DNA of 52,272 nt. Origin: Algoriphagus antarcticus. Its GTDB lineage: Bacteria > Bacteroidota > Bacteroidia > Cytophagales > Cyclobacteriaceae. The stretch covers positions 1-52,272 of the forward strand of contig NZ_MSSW01000073.1 in the NCBI RefSeq assembly GCF_002150685.1. Direction: 5' to 3'. The notes beneath the pieces are model-generated. The model was not told where the DNA came from. It ran no database searches and was given only the letters and a program-made list of their open reading frames with translations. Positions 7,408-14,798 of the stretch are shown here, piece by piece (the stretch's first letter is position 1; every line of letters starts with the position of its first letter). The translations under genes and the position numbers were made by a program.

Positions 7408-7833
7408 TTATTTTGTCTGTTGAACTCCGTCTAATATTGCCACCTCAAGCGTGTCAATATTTATGTCAGTTAGTGTTTTGAACTTTATGCAATAACCTGT
7501 TACACTTGCCTTACCTATTGTTTTTCCGTAGGTTTCAGTCAAATACTTTTTGTTTTCAATACCCATAATGTAAACAGATATTCCTGTCGTGTTTGCACTG
7601 ATACCAATTTGATAAAACTCTTTGGTCTTTCCGTCAGCATATTTTATTGTTTGAAGACCGTAGCCTATGTTGGGATTTGAAACAATTTTCCCTTTATCGT
7701 CTTTACCGTCTAAGAAGCATAGTTTACATTTTGGCAAAGCTTGCATTATACGTAGATGCAACGCGTGAATGTCAGAACGTTTTGGCTCAGATTGGCTGTC
7801 GATGTAATTTTTGATTTGTTTTACTCCGTTCAT
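7408..7833 (-). CDS. DUF1801 domain protein
   Basis: This 141-residue protein is a typical single-domain DUF1801 member: 'KRSDIHALHLRIMQALP', 'LCFLDGKDDKGKIVSNPNIG', 'FYQIGISANTTGISVYIMG' and 'YGKTIGKASVTGYCIKFK'. The family's role is unknown; members often occur as lone accessory genes and in cassettes. It overlaps the preceding MarR gene by 4 bp (ATGA), so the regulator and this protein are co-expressed and probably functionally linked. The length is normal and no catalytic motif can be pointed out. Confidence 0.85.
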   Translation of the reverse strand: MNGVKQIKNYIDSQSEPKRSDIHALHLRIMQALPKCKLCFLDGKDDKGKIVSNPNIGYGLQTIKYADGKTKEFYQIGISANTTGISVYIMGIENKKYLTETYGKTIGKASVTGYCIKFKTLTDINIDTLEVAILDGVQQTK

Positions 7834-8231
7834 CTTAGATTGTCAATTATCTTTTCAAGTGTAGTTATGGTTTGTATATACTCTTGTTCGGAAATATTTT
7901 TCATTGATTTATGTCTGAATTCTTTCTGTTTTTGGAAACATTTATTAAAAATATCTTTCCCTTTTTCAGTAAGTTTCAGTTCCGTATCTTCCTTTATTAA
8001 TTCGCCATTTATCATTTTGCCGATAGTATTGATTATAACTTCTTTTTCTGCAAACTCTATCAATATACTTATTATGTGATTTCTGCTAATGTTATTGCTC
8101 TCATTTATTGAATTAAGAATTTGCCACTGAGTTCGGTTGATGTCAAACTCTTTATGAATGTCATTAATTCCTTCGGTCAAGACATTGTCGGCTTTTTTAA
8201 GGTAGTATCCTATTGGTAATTTATTTTTCAT
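7830..8231 (-). CDS. MarR family transcriptional regulator
   Basis: The 133-residue protein has the MarR winged-helix layout. The N-terminal helix 'YYLKKADNVLTEGINDIHKE' is followed by 'QWQILNSINESNNISRNHI', a recognition region, and the wing 'INGELIKEDTELKLTEKGK'. A C-terminal dimerisation helix completes it. It is the first gene of the cassette closest to the recombinase and is coupled to the DUF1801 gene by a 4-bp overlap, so it probably regulates its own cassette. The ligand is unknown. Confidence 0.85.
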   Translation of the reverse strand: MKNKLPIGYYLKKADNVLTEGINDIHKEFDINRTQWQILNSINESNNISRNHIISILIEFAEKEVIINTIGKMINGELIKEDTELKLTEKGKDIFNKCFQKQKEFRHKSMKNISEQEYIQTITTLEKIIDNLR

Positions 8232-8271
8232 TTTTCTCTGTTTGTTTATTTGAGGGCTGTCGTCCTACAAT

Positions 8272-8376
8272 GACCGCTAACGTCTTGCTATCACCCATTA
8301 TAGCTGATATCTACCCCGATAGGAATGCTATCAGCTATTATAGGTGATATTTTTTATTTATTTCAAGTTAGTCAGC
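8272..8376 (-). repeat. Recombinase-proximal hairpin site (attI-like or first attC-like site)
   Basis: The left outer arm is GACCGCTAACG (8272-8282), like sites 2, 4 and 5. The inner arms are quite different: TATCACCCATTATAGCTGATA and TATCAGCTATTATAGGTGATA pair at 19 of 21 positions around a short loop. The right end is AAGTTAGTCAGC, five bases from the recombinase stop codon. It has none of the CACAAATG/GCGGAG units of the other sites. Its place between recombinase and first cassette is where an integron has attI. Confidence 0.6.
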
Positions 8377-8380
8377 TTCG

Positions 8381-9748
8381 TTACAGATCCAAGGCATCCA
8401 GTGGACTTATTATTTGATCGAATCCTTTGGTGGTGATATGGGTATAGATTTGAGTAGTCTTGGGACTCTCATGACCTAACAAACTCTGGATGTATCTGAT
8501 GTCTGTTCCTCTCTCTAGGAGATGAGTAGCGAATGAATGTCTCAAGGTATGGACGGTTATTTTCTTTTTGATTGTTGTCTTGGATACCGCTGTTTTTAGG
8601 ATGGCACTAATGCTAGTCGTCGAATACCTCATCGGTTTTTCCGCAGTACTACCTTGTCCTTCAAATAGATATTCGTGTGGCCTTTCTTTTTGGATGTAGT
8701 CCCTAAGCGTCAATAAAGTTCTGTTTGAAAGCAAGGTATATCTGTCTTTTTTCCCTTTAGCTTGTTCGATTCTTATTTGCATTCGTTTGGAGTCTATATT
8801 CTTGATCTTAAGATTGACTAATTCGCCGATTCTTAGGCCTGCCGAATAAATTGTCATTAAAATTGCCTTGTGCTTTAGATTGTCTATTGCTTTAAGGATT
8901 GCTATTATTTCTTCCTCACTGCAAACCTCTGGCAGTATCTTTTCACGAATTGGCCTATCTACATGGTAGTATTTTCGTTCGCCTCCTTTGACCTTTTCGT
9001 AATAAAATTTAATGGCATTGATCGCTTGATTTTGATGGGAACTCGACACTTTCCGTTCGTTAACCAAGAACCTGGAAAACTCCATAATTTCTTTTTCTCC
9101 GAGGCTATCTATTTCGGAATCTGGGAAGTGGTTGATAAATTCTTCGAACAAAGGAACGTAGGATCTGATAGTGCTTTGACTATATCTCCTTTCCTCCAAC
9201 TTATGAACATACGCTTCGGGGCACTTTTTGTAATTTGAAAAGGAGAGCGGACTAGCCTTTGGAACACCTTCATTTTTTCCCTCTTGTTCATAGCTAAAGG
9301 TTAAACCCAATTGTCCAATTTTCATTTTAATCTCGGCCTCAAACTGCTCAGAATAGGGAATCGTCCACCATTTGTTTTTACCATCCCAGTGATGATATGG
9401 AATAGTTTTGATGTGCTTGATCAGTTCAGTGAGGTAGCCAAAAATCAGTTTAATCCGACCTGAATTGGTCCGAATCATCAAGACTTGATCTTTTTGAAGT
9501 GCGGAATGGCCTGATAGAGTGACTGGTATTTCGGCTGATTTCTCAAGGGAGTCCACACGATCTCCGAAATAGCTGGTTATTCTCTCTAGGTTGCCGGGAT
9601 AATGGGGGATTTCCCAATGAAAGCCAGACTGATTCCAGCGAACATAGCGTATTGATCTAATAAATTGGATGTCCTGCTCATTCTTGGGTATTTTGAGTAG
9701 GATTTTTCGACCAATCACTCGGATTTCTATAGGGCCCGATTTCATCAT
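8381..9748 (-). CDS. Tyrosine recombinase with duplicated HARP-like N-terminal domain
   Basis: The C-terminal two thirds (455 residues in all) form a XerC/D-like tyrosine recombinase: SAM-like N-domain 'HKLEERRYSQSTIRSYVPLF' at about 182-201, then catalytic Arg306 (SAGLRIGEL), Lys in 'KGKKDRYT' (331-338), His400/Arg403 (HTLRHSFATHLL), His426 (LLGHESPKTT) and Tyr435. All active-site residues are present. The extra N-terminal 150 residues contain two repeats with identical spacing: W38-x6-W45-x-I-P48 and W121-x6-W128-x-I-P131. This resembles the HARP motif of SMARCAL1-type annealing helicases, which bind forked DNA. The IntI-specific insertion before the HxxR box is missing. It stands at the head of the cassette array and probably recombines the palindromic sites; the substrate is inferred from position. 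Confidence 0.9.
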   Translation of the reverse strand: MMKSGPIEIRVIGRKILLKIPKNEQDIQFIRSIRYVRWNQSGFHWEIPHYPGNLERITSYFGDRVDSLEKSAEIPVTLSGHSALQKDQVLMIRTNSGRIKLIFGYLTELIKHIKTIPYHHWDGKNKWWTIPYSEQFEAEIKMKIGQLGLTFSYEQEGKNEGVPKASPLSFSNYKKCPEAYVHKLEERRYSQSTIRSYVPLFEEFINHFPDSEIDSLGEKEIMEFSRFLVNERKVSSSHQNQAINAIKFYYEKVKGGERKYYHVDRPIREKILPEVCSEEEIIAILKAIDNLKHKAILMTIYSAGLRIGELVNLKIKNIDSKRMQIRIEQAKGKKDRYTLLSNRTLLTLRDYIQKERPHEYLFEGQGSTAEKPMRYSTTSISAILKTAVSKTTIKKKITVHTLRHSFATHLLERGTDIRYIQSLLGHESPKTTQIYTHITTKGFDQIISPLDALDL

Positions 9749-9760
9749 TTACAAAATAAA

Positions 9761-9797
9761 ATTTGCATATATTTTTACATAGAATAAATATGCGAAT
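9761..9797. promoter_or_regulatory. Imperfect inverted repeat upstream of the recombinase gene
   Basis: ATTTGCATAT (9761-9770) and ATATGCGAAT (9788-9797) pair at 9 of 10 positions around a 17-bp AT-rich spacer, beginning 13 bp upstream of the recombinase start. It may be an operator or a binding site; nothing else supports either reading. Confidence 0.3.
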
Positions 9798-9825
9798 TAT
9801 TTTTTTGATTGTTAGACACAAAAAA

Positions 9826-9853
9826 AAATCCCTCAGATTGCTTTAAGGGATTT
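9826..9853 (-). terminator. Terminator downstream of purL
   Basis: AAATCCCT (9826-9833) and AGGGATTT (9846-9853) form an 8-bp stem. On the minus strand the stem is followed by a run of T (A-run at 9820-9828 on the plus strand), as needed to end purL transcription. Confidence 0.75.
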
Positions 9854-9876
9854 AGTTATTTTTCAGCTTTCTATTT

Positions 9877-12800
9877 TTAGCCTTCAGAATTCTCCTCAAC
9901 CCACTCCCTCGCATTCACAAAAGCCTCCATCCATGGTGTAAAGTCATCTTTGCGATCTGCCGGATAGTGTGCCCAGTTCCAAGGCTTCAGGCTTCGCTCG
10001 ATATGCGGCATAATTACCAAGTGTCTGCCGTCTGCTGATGCAATGCCTGCTGTGGCGTGGTCCGAACCGTTTGGATTGCCAGGATAGGCTTCGTAGCTGT
10101 ATCTCATTGTGAAGTTGTAATCGCTTTCTGCCTGAGGAAGATAGAACTTGCCTTCTCCGTGTGCTACCCATACGCCCAATCGCTGTCCGCTGAGCGAACC
10201 TAGCATCACAGATTCATTCTGAGGAATAGTCACATTCACGAAAGTGGATTCGAACTTGTGACTTGCATTATGAAGCATCTTCGGTTTGTTCGCATGATCT
10301 GGAGTAACCAAACCCAGCTCGATCATCAGCTGGCAACCGTTACAGACTCCCAAGCTCAAGGTATCTTCACGAGCATAGAAATTATCCAAAGCCTGCTTTG
10401 CTTTTGGATTGTACAAGAAGGCGCCGGCCCAGCCTTTGGCCGAACCTAAAACATCGGAGTTGGAGAATCCACCTACAAAGACGATCATCTGCACATCTTC
10501 CAAGTTTTCACGACCTGCAATCAGATCTGTCATGTGAATGTCCTTCACCTCGAATCCAGCCAACCAAAGCGAATAGGCCATTTCTCTGTCACCGTTCACG
10601 CCTTTCTCTCGGATAATTGCGGCTTTGGCTTTGGATTTTTCGGTACGGAAAGGATCAAGTCCAGCTGTTTCGAAATTTCCTTTCCAGCCTTCGGCAAACT
10701 CATAAGACAAAGGCTGGTTTTTATAATTGTCAAAGCGGTCTTTGGCAAGTTGCTCACCGCTTTGCTTTTTGTCCAATAGATAAGAAGATCTGAACCATAC
10801 ATCACGAAGATCAGCGATGTCCAGTGTCAGGTCTTTTCCTGCAAACTCAATATTTCCTGTGTCAGTGACTTTCGCCAGCTCCACATAATCTACATCGGCT
10901 TCCACCAATAAGGCCTCCACTGCATGATCATCTTCGACTTGAATCAGGATTCCAGGATTTTCGGCAAAAAGTGCTTTGATGATGTCTTCCTCGTGCAAGC
11001 GATCTAGTTTTACTTTCAAACCTACTTGCTGCACAGGGAAACACATCTCCAACAATGCAGTGACCAATCCGCCCGAGGATACATCGTGACCTGCAAGAAT
11101 CCAAGTCTGATCGATCAGATCCTGAATTGCTGTAAATGCTTTCGCAAAATATCTCGGGTTTTTGACGTCTGGAGTTTCTGTTCCGACTTTATTCAGCGCC
11201 TGATAGAAACTGGAACCAGCCAGTTTGAAGCTGTCCTTCGAAAAATCTATGTATAAAATTCTACTTCCTTTGATTGGTTGCAAGGCAGTTTTCACTGTTT
11301 TCTTGATGTCGCTACATTCGCCGACAGTGGAGATAATCACCGTCCCCGGAGAATAGACCGTTTTTCCGTCAGGGTATTTCTGAGTCATGGAAAGGGAGTC
11401 TTTTCCCGTAGGGATATTCACACCCAACTCAATCGCAAAATCAGAAACTGCCTGAACGGCTCTATATAATCTATCGTTTTCACCTTTGTTTTTCGCAGGC
11501 CACATCCAGTTGGCAGAAAGGGAAATCCCCTGCAAGCCATCTTGAATATGCGCGAAAATCAAATTGGTCATCGCCTCAGCAATCGCCAATCGGCTACCTG
11601 CTTCCGGATTTGCCAAAGCTGCCACTGGCGCATGACCGATGGAAGTTGCGATTCCTTTATTTCCGGTAAAGTCCAATGCCATCACTGCCACATCATTCAG
11701 CGGAAGTTGGATTTCACCCACCGTCTGCTGAGTTGCTACACGGCCAGTCACAGAGCGATCAACTTTATTCGTCAACCAATCCTTACATGCCACAGCTTCC
11801 AGTTGCAGGACTTGACGGATGTATGCTTGGATCAAATCGGCTTCATAGTTTGCTTCGGTAAAAGAAGCGTTTGAAGTATCGTCTTCCAAAATGGTTTTTG
11901 GCGATGAGCCAAACATATAGCTGAGGTTCCAGTCCACCGGCTTTTCACCGTTCTTCTGATTCTCAAACTTGAAATGCATGTCTCCGGTCGCCTCGCCCAC
12001 CACATAGAATGGCGCGCGCTCACGGTCAGAAATCTGATGCAAGGTGTCCACGTCTTTTTTGCCGATCACCAATCCCATTCGCTCCTGGGATTCGTTTCCG
12101 ATGATCTCTTTGGAAGAAAGGGTAGGGTCACCCACTGGTAGTTGATCGATGTGAATCGTACCACCGGAATTTTCCACCAATTCAGAAAGGCAGTTTAAAT
12201 GTCCGCCAGCTCCGTGATCGTGAATGGAAATGATCGGGTTGTTTTCGCTTTCGGCCATCGCACGGATCACGTTGGCTACACGCTTCTGCATCTCAGGATT
12301 GGATCGCTGGATGGCATTCAGCTCGATTGCGTTGGATAGTTCGCCGGTATTCAGTGAAGAAACCGCCGAACCGCCCATTCCGATTCTATAGTTGTCACCG
12401 CCCATGATCACAATCTGATCACCGGCTTTTGGTTCGTCTTTCTTGGTGTATTTGGCATTGGTGAAGCCTACGCCACCAGCCATCATGATTACCTTGTCAA
12501 AGCCATGATGCTTGCCGTCTTCCTCATGTTCAAAAGTCAAGACTGATCCTGAGATCAGCGGCTGACCGAATTTATTTCCGAAATCAGAAGCTCCGTTGGA
12601 AGCTTTGATCAGGATATCCATAGGCGTTTGGTAGAGCCAATCACGTTCATCAAGGTTGCTTTCCCAGCTTCTTCCGCTTTCAGATCGAGGATAGGAGGTC
12701 ATGTAAACAGCAGTTCCTGCGAGAGGAATAGATGCTGTGCCGCCAGCGAGACGGTCTCTGATTTCTCCACCTGCTCCGGTGGCAGCACCGTTGAAAGGCT

Positions 12801-13563
12801 CGACGGTAGTTGGGAAGTTATGTGTTTCAGCTTTTAGGGAAATGACTGTATCGATCTCACGGGTTTCGAAAAAGTCAGCTTGATGGGCTGTTTTTGGAGA
12901 AAATTGCTGGGCTTTTGGGCCACCTACAAATGCAACGTTGTCTTTGTAGGCAGAAGCGATTCTGTTCGGATGCTTCTTGGAAGTTTCTTTGATGAGTTGG
13001 AAAAGCGTCTGTGGTTTTTCCTCGCCATTTATTATAAACGTGCCATTGAAAATCTTGTGACGGCAGTGCTCAGAATTCACTTGAGAAAAGCCGAAAACTT
13101 CCGAATCAGTCAGTGGGCGTTCCAATTCTTTCGCAACATTGTCCAGGTAATCCACCTCTTCTTGGCTAAGTGCTAATCCATTCTTGGTATTGTAAGCAGC
13201 GATGTCGGTGACTTCTACAATAGGCTCGGGCTGCAAGTGGATGTCAAAAATCTCCTGATCCAATCCATCAAATTCATGCTGAAGCATCGGGTCTATCTTG
13301 TCTCCTTCGTTTAGCGGAGAGAACTCCTCGATGCGCACAATGCCCGCAATTCCCATGTTTGCGGTGATTTCCACGGCATTGGTTGACCATGGTGTAATCA
13401 TTTCCTTGCGTGGTCCTGAATACTTTTCGGTGAGCGATGGGTCGCTTATTGCTGTGGCTCCGCCAAAAAGCCAGGTTAGCTTTTCTAAGTCTTCTGGTGC
13501 GAAAGGTTGTGGAGATTGTACAGCGTAAACGGTTTTTTGAGGGGATTCAAAGAAGAAAATCAT
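9877..13563 (-). CDS. purL: Phosphoribosylformylglycinamidine synthase (large single-chain PurL)
   Basis: This enzyme of purine biosynthesis converts FGAR, glutamine and ATP to FGAM. The chain of about 1,230 residues has the full single-polypeptide layout: PurS-like N-terminal domain, linker with 'FGFSQVNSEHCRHKIFNG', two AIRS/PurM-type ATP-binding halves ('AETHNFPTTVEPFNGAATG', 'SIHDHGAGGHLNCLSELVEN'), and a C-terminal glutaminase. The last has the nucleophile Cys in 'LGVCNGCQLMIELGL' and His/Glu in 'IMPHIERSLKPW'. I chose the ATG at 13563 ('MIFFFESPQKTVYAV') over 13596 because a promoter -7 box lies between them and relatives begin at this point. It is a monocistronic housekeeping gene with its own terminator. 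Confidence 0.95.
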   Translation of the reverse strand: MIFFFESPQKTVYAVQSPQPFAPEDLEKLTWLFGGATAISDPSLTEKYSGPRKEMITPWSTNAVEITANMGIAGIVRIEEFSPLNEGDKIDPMLQHEFDGLDQEIFDIHLQPEPIVEVTDIAAYNTKNGLALSQEEVDYLDNVAKELERPLTDSEVFGFSQVNSEHCRHKIFNGTFIINGEEKPQTLFQLIKETSKKHPNRIASAYKDNVAFVGGPKAQQFSPKTAHQADFFETREIDTVISLKAETHNFPTTVEPFNGAATGAGGEIRDRLAGGTASIPLAGTAVYMTSYPRSESGRSWESNLDERDWLYQTPMDILIKASNGASDFGNKFGQPLISGSVLTFEHEEDGKHHGFDKVIMMAGGVGFTNAKYTKKDEPKAGDQIVIMGGDNYRIGMGGSAVSSLNTGELSNAIELNAIQRSNPEMQKRVANVIRAMAESENNPIISIHDHGAGGHLNCLSELVENSGGTIHIDQLPVGDPTLSSKEIIGNESQERMGLVIGKKDVDTLHQISDRERAPFYVVGEATGDMHFKFENQKNGEKPVDWNLSYMFGSSPKTILEDDTSNASFTEANYEADLIQAYIRQVLQLEAVACKDWLTNKVDRSVTGRVATQQTVGEIQLPLNDVAVMALDFTGNKGIATSIGHAPVAALANPEAGSRLAIAEAMTNLIFAHIQDGLQGISLSANWMWPAKNKGENDRLYRAVQAVSDFAIELGVNIPTGKDSLSMTQKYPDGKTVYSPGTVIISTVGECSDIKKTVKTALQPIKGSRILYIDFSKDSFKLAGSSFYQALNKVGTETPDVKNPRYFAKAFTAIQDLIDQTWILAGHDVSSGGLVTALLEMCFPVQQVGLKVKLDRLHEEDIIKALFAENPGILIQVEDDHAVEALLVEADVDYVELAKVTDTGNIEFAGKDLTLDIADLRDVWFRSSYLLDKKQSGEQLAKDRFDNYKNQPLSYEFAEGWKGNFETAGLDPFRTEKSKAKAAIIREKGVNGDREMAYSLWLAGFEVKDIHMTDLIAGRENLEDVQMIVFVGGFSNSDVLGSAKGWAGAFLYNPKAKQALDNFYAREDTLSLGVCNGCQLMIELGLVTPDHANKPKMLHNASHKFESTFVNVTIPQNESVMLGSLSGQRLGVWVAHGEGKFYLPQAESDYNFTMRYSYEAYPGNPNGSDHATAGIASADGRHLVIMPHIERSLKPWNWAHYPADRKDDFTPWMEAFVNAREWVEENSEG

Positions 13564-13583
13564 GTCCTTTGGCTGGTAAGATG

Positions 13584-13591
13584 CAAAGGTA
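13584..13591 (-). promoter_or_regulatory. Bacteroidota -7 box for purL
   Basis: On the minus strand the sequence reads TACCTTTG, an exact match to TAnnTTTG. Transcription would start a few bases downstream, leaving a very short leader before the ATG at 13563. I see no good -33 TTTG at the expected distance. Confidence 0.4.
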
Positions 13592-13596
13592 AGCAT

Positions 13597-14063
13597 TTGG
13601 GGGGGAGTTTGAAATGTGTGGAGGGGAGAAAAGTTAGTGATCAGTCGCGGTCTCAGTGGGCAGTTACAGTTGTCAGTCTCAGTGGGCAGTCATAGTAGCA
13701 GTAGGCAGTAGAAGTCACCGTTGAGCGGATTCCCCCTTAGTTTAGGATTTCTTGTGAAAACGAAAAGTAAGTCAAAGGGGGCAAGGGGGATTTTTAAGAT
13801 TTTCGTTTTGGTGTGGTAACGCCTTTGGTCATACTTCCCCCGTAATAATTCATGCATTGGCGATCCAATTAGTATTTGACTCTTGTTTCTTGTCTCTTGA
13901 TTCCATCTACCTGTTAGTATTGACTTGGTACTTAATACTTATGACTTACTACTTAAAACTATTTATTTCACCATCATAAATTCTAAATAATCACCTCACT
14001 GTCCGCGATCGCACACTTTTCTATATTATTTTATTGTTAAAGCCGAATATTGTTCGTTTTTGA
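13597..14063. other. Gene-free spacer between divergent purL and tetR
   Basis: No coding region is credible here. A 15-bp direct repeat GTCTCAGTGGGCAGT occurs at 13650-13664 and 13676-13690, within a 26-bp imperfect tandem unit. Further right, ATTCCCCCTT and AAGGGGGATT (about 13729-13792) could form a long-range hairpin. The rest is AT-rich without recognisable signals. Confidence 0.45.
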
Positions 14064-14106
14064 TACGGAAGAAACTTTTGAAGAGAAGAAAGTTTCCGTA
14101 GTTTTG
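14064..14106 (+). promoter_or_regulatory. Promoter and likely TetR operator for the efflux regulator
   Basis: A -33 TTTTG at 14076-14080 and a -7 TAGTTTTG at 14099-14106 are 18 bp apart, a good Bacteroidota promoter. Between and around them lies the inverted repeat TACGGAA (14064-14070) / TTCCGTA (14094-14100), with AAACTTT/AAAGTTT as inner arms. A dimeric repressor bound there would block the promoter, so autorepression by the TetR protein is likely. Confidence 0.55.
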
Positions 14107-14135
14107 CATTTCGAAATTTAAGTTGATTAGCGGAG

Positions 14136-14735
14136 ATGAGAGAGAAGATTCTAGGAATAGCCAGTGAACAGTTTAGCCAGTATGGGGTTAGAGCCATTAC
14201 CATGGAGGATATTGCCCGATTGGCAGGCATTTCCAAAAAGACAATCTATCAGGAATTTGTTGATAAAAAGCAGCTCGTCAAAGAGGCATTTTCTTTGGCT
14301 TTGAAAGAAGATCAGGACACCCTCAAAAAAATTATGGACGGGGAAGATGGTGTCATTGAGCACCTAGTCCATACTTCAAAGATGGTTCGGGAGCGCTTGG
14401 CAACTTTAAACCCTATGGTTCTATTTGAAATACAAAAATACTTCCCGGAGGTTTGGGAGATGTTCAATGAATTCAAAGAAGAAATTATAGTGACAGACAT
14501 CGTCAATGTCATCGAGAAAGGCAAAGCACTTGGATATTTTCGCCCCGAAATAAATGCCAAGATTTTGGCGAATATGCGAATGGATCAAATAAGTGCCGCT
14601 ATGAATCCATCTAACAATAATAGGAGAGATGTCAGTCTATTGGCTATGCATATGGAAATGCTTGATCATTTCCTCCATGGTATTTTTACCGAGAAAGGCA
14701 GGCAGGCTTACTTGCAAAAGCAGAATTCGAATTAA
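14136..14735 (+). CDS. TetR/AcrR family regulator of the adjacent RND efflux operon
   Basis: The 199-residue protein has the N-terminal TetR helix-turn-helix 'ITMEDIARLAGISKKTIYQE' (about residues 22-41) and a helical ligand-binding domain with no family-specific motif. It lies 63 bp upstream of a TolC-like/MFP/RND operon on the same strand and is probably transcribed with it, as often seen in Bacteroidota. An inverted repeat overlapping its promoter suggests autorepression. The inducer cannot be predicted from sequence. Confidence 0.88.
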   Translation: MREKILGIASEQFSQYGVRAITMEDIARLAGISKKTIYQEFVDKKQLVKEAFSLALKEDQDTLKKIMDGEDGVIEHLVHTSKMVRERLATLNPMVLFEIQKYFPEVWEMFNEFKEEIIVTDIVNVIEKGKALGYFRPEINAKILANMRMDQISAAMNPSNNNRRDVSLLAMHMEMLDHFLHGIFTEKGRQAYLQKQNSN

Positions 14736-14798
14736 TCAATCTCTATTCATTACCTCTACCAGCTAGTTTTTAAGATCAGAACCTTTTTAGATTCAATT

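Larger units (their letters stand above)
483..9748 (-). mobile_element. Integron-like gene cassette array with its tyrosine recombinase
   Basis: All genes here run on the minus strand and are grouped into five modules by six related palindromic sites (483-618, 1709-1843, 2561-2698, 5368-5505, 7239-7378, 8272-8376). Reading the minus strand, the recombinase comes first, then a hairpin site, then module after module of gene(s) followed by a site. The functions are unrelated (MarR/DUF1801, membrane trio, HaeIII-like RM, HNH, SRPBCC), as in integron cassettes. The outer bases at the two ends of one module are complementary even where the two ends of one site are not, for example TTATGTGTA against TACACATAA around the HNH module. 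Classical attC consensus and the IntI-specific patch are absent, so this is integron-like rather than a standard integron. The recombinase points the same way as the cassettes, unlike class 1 integrons. That the island is mobile is inferred. Confidence 0.7.

Noticed and set aside
8381..9748. Canonical integron integrase IntI
   Set aside because: The IntI-specific insertion before the HxxR box is absent and the N-terminal extension is foreign to IntI; it is a XerC/D-type recombinase.
9811..9817. GTTAGAC upstream of the recombinase as another recombination core
   Set aside because: There is no partner arm or palindrome around it, so the match is probably chance.
9944..13528. Many open frames of 60-110 codons opposite or inside purL
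   Set aside because: They are shadows of the long purL frame, with no domain pattern or start signals of their own.
13729..13792. Inverted repeat ATTCCCCCTT/AAGGGGGATT as a terminator
   Set aside because: The arms are about 50 bp apart and the structure lies upstream of both divergent genes, so it has no transcript to end.
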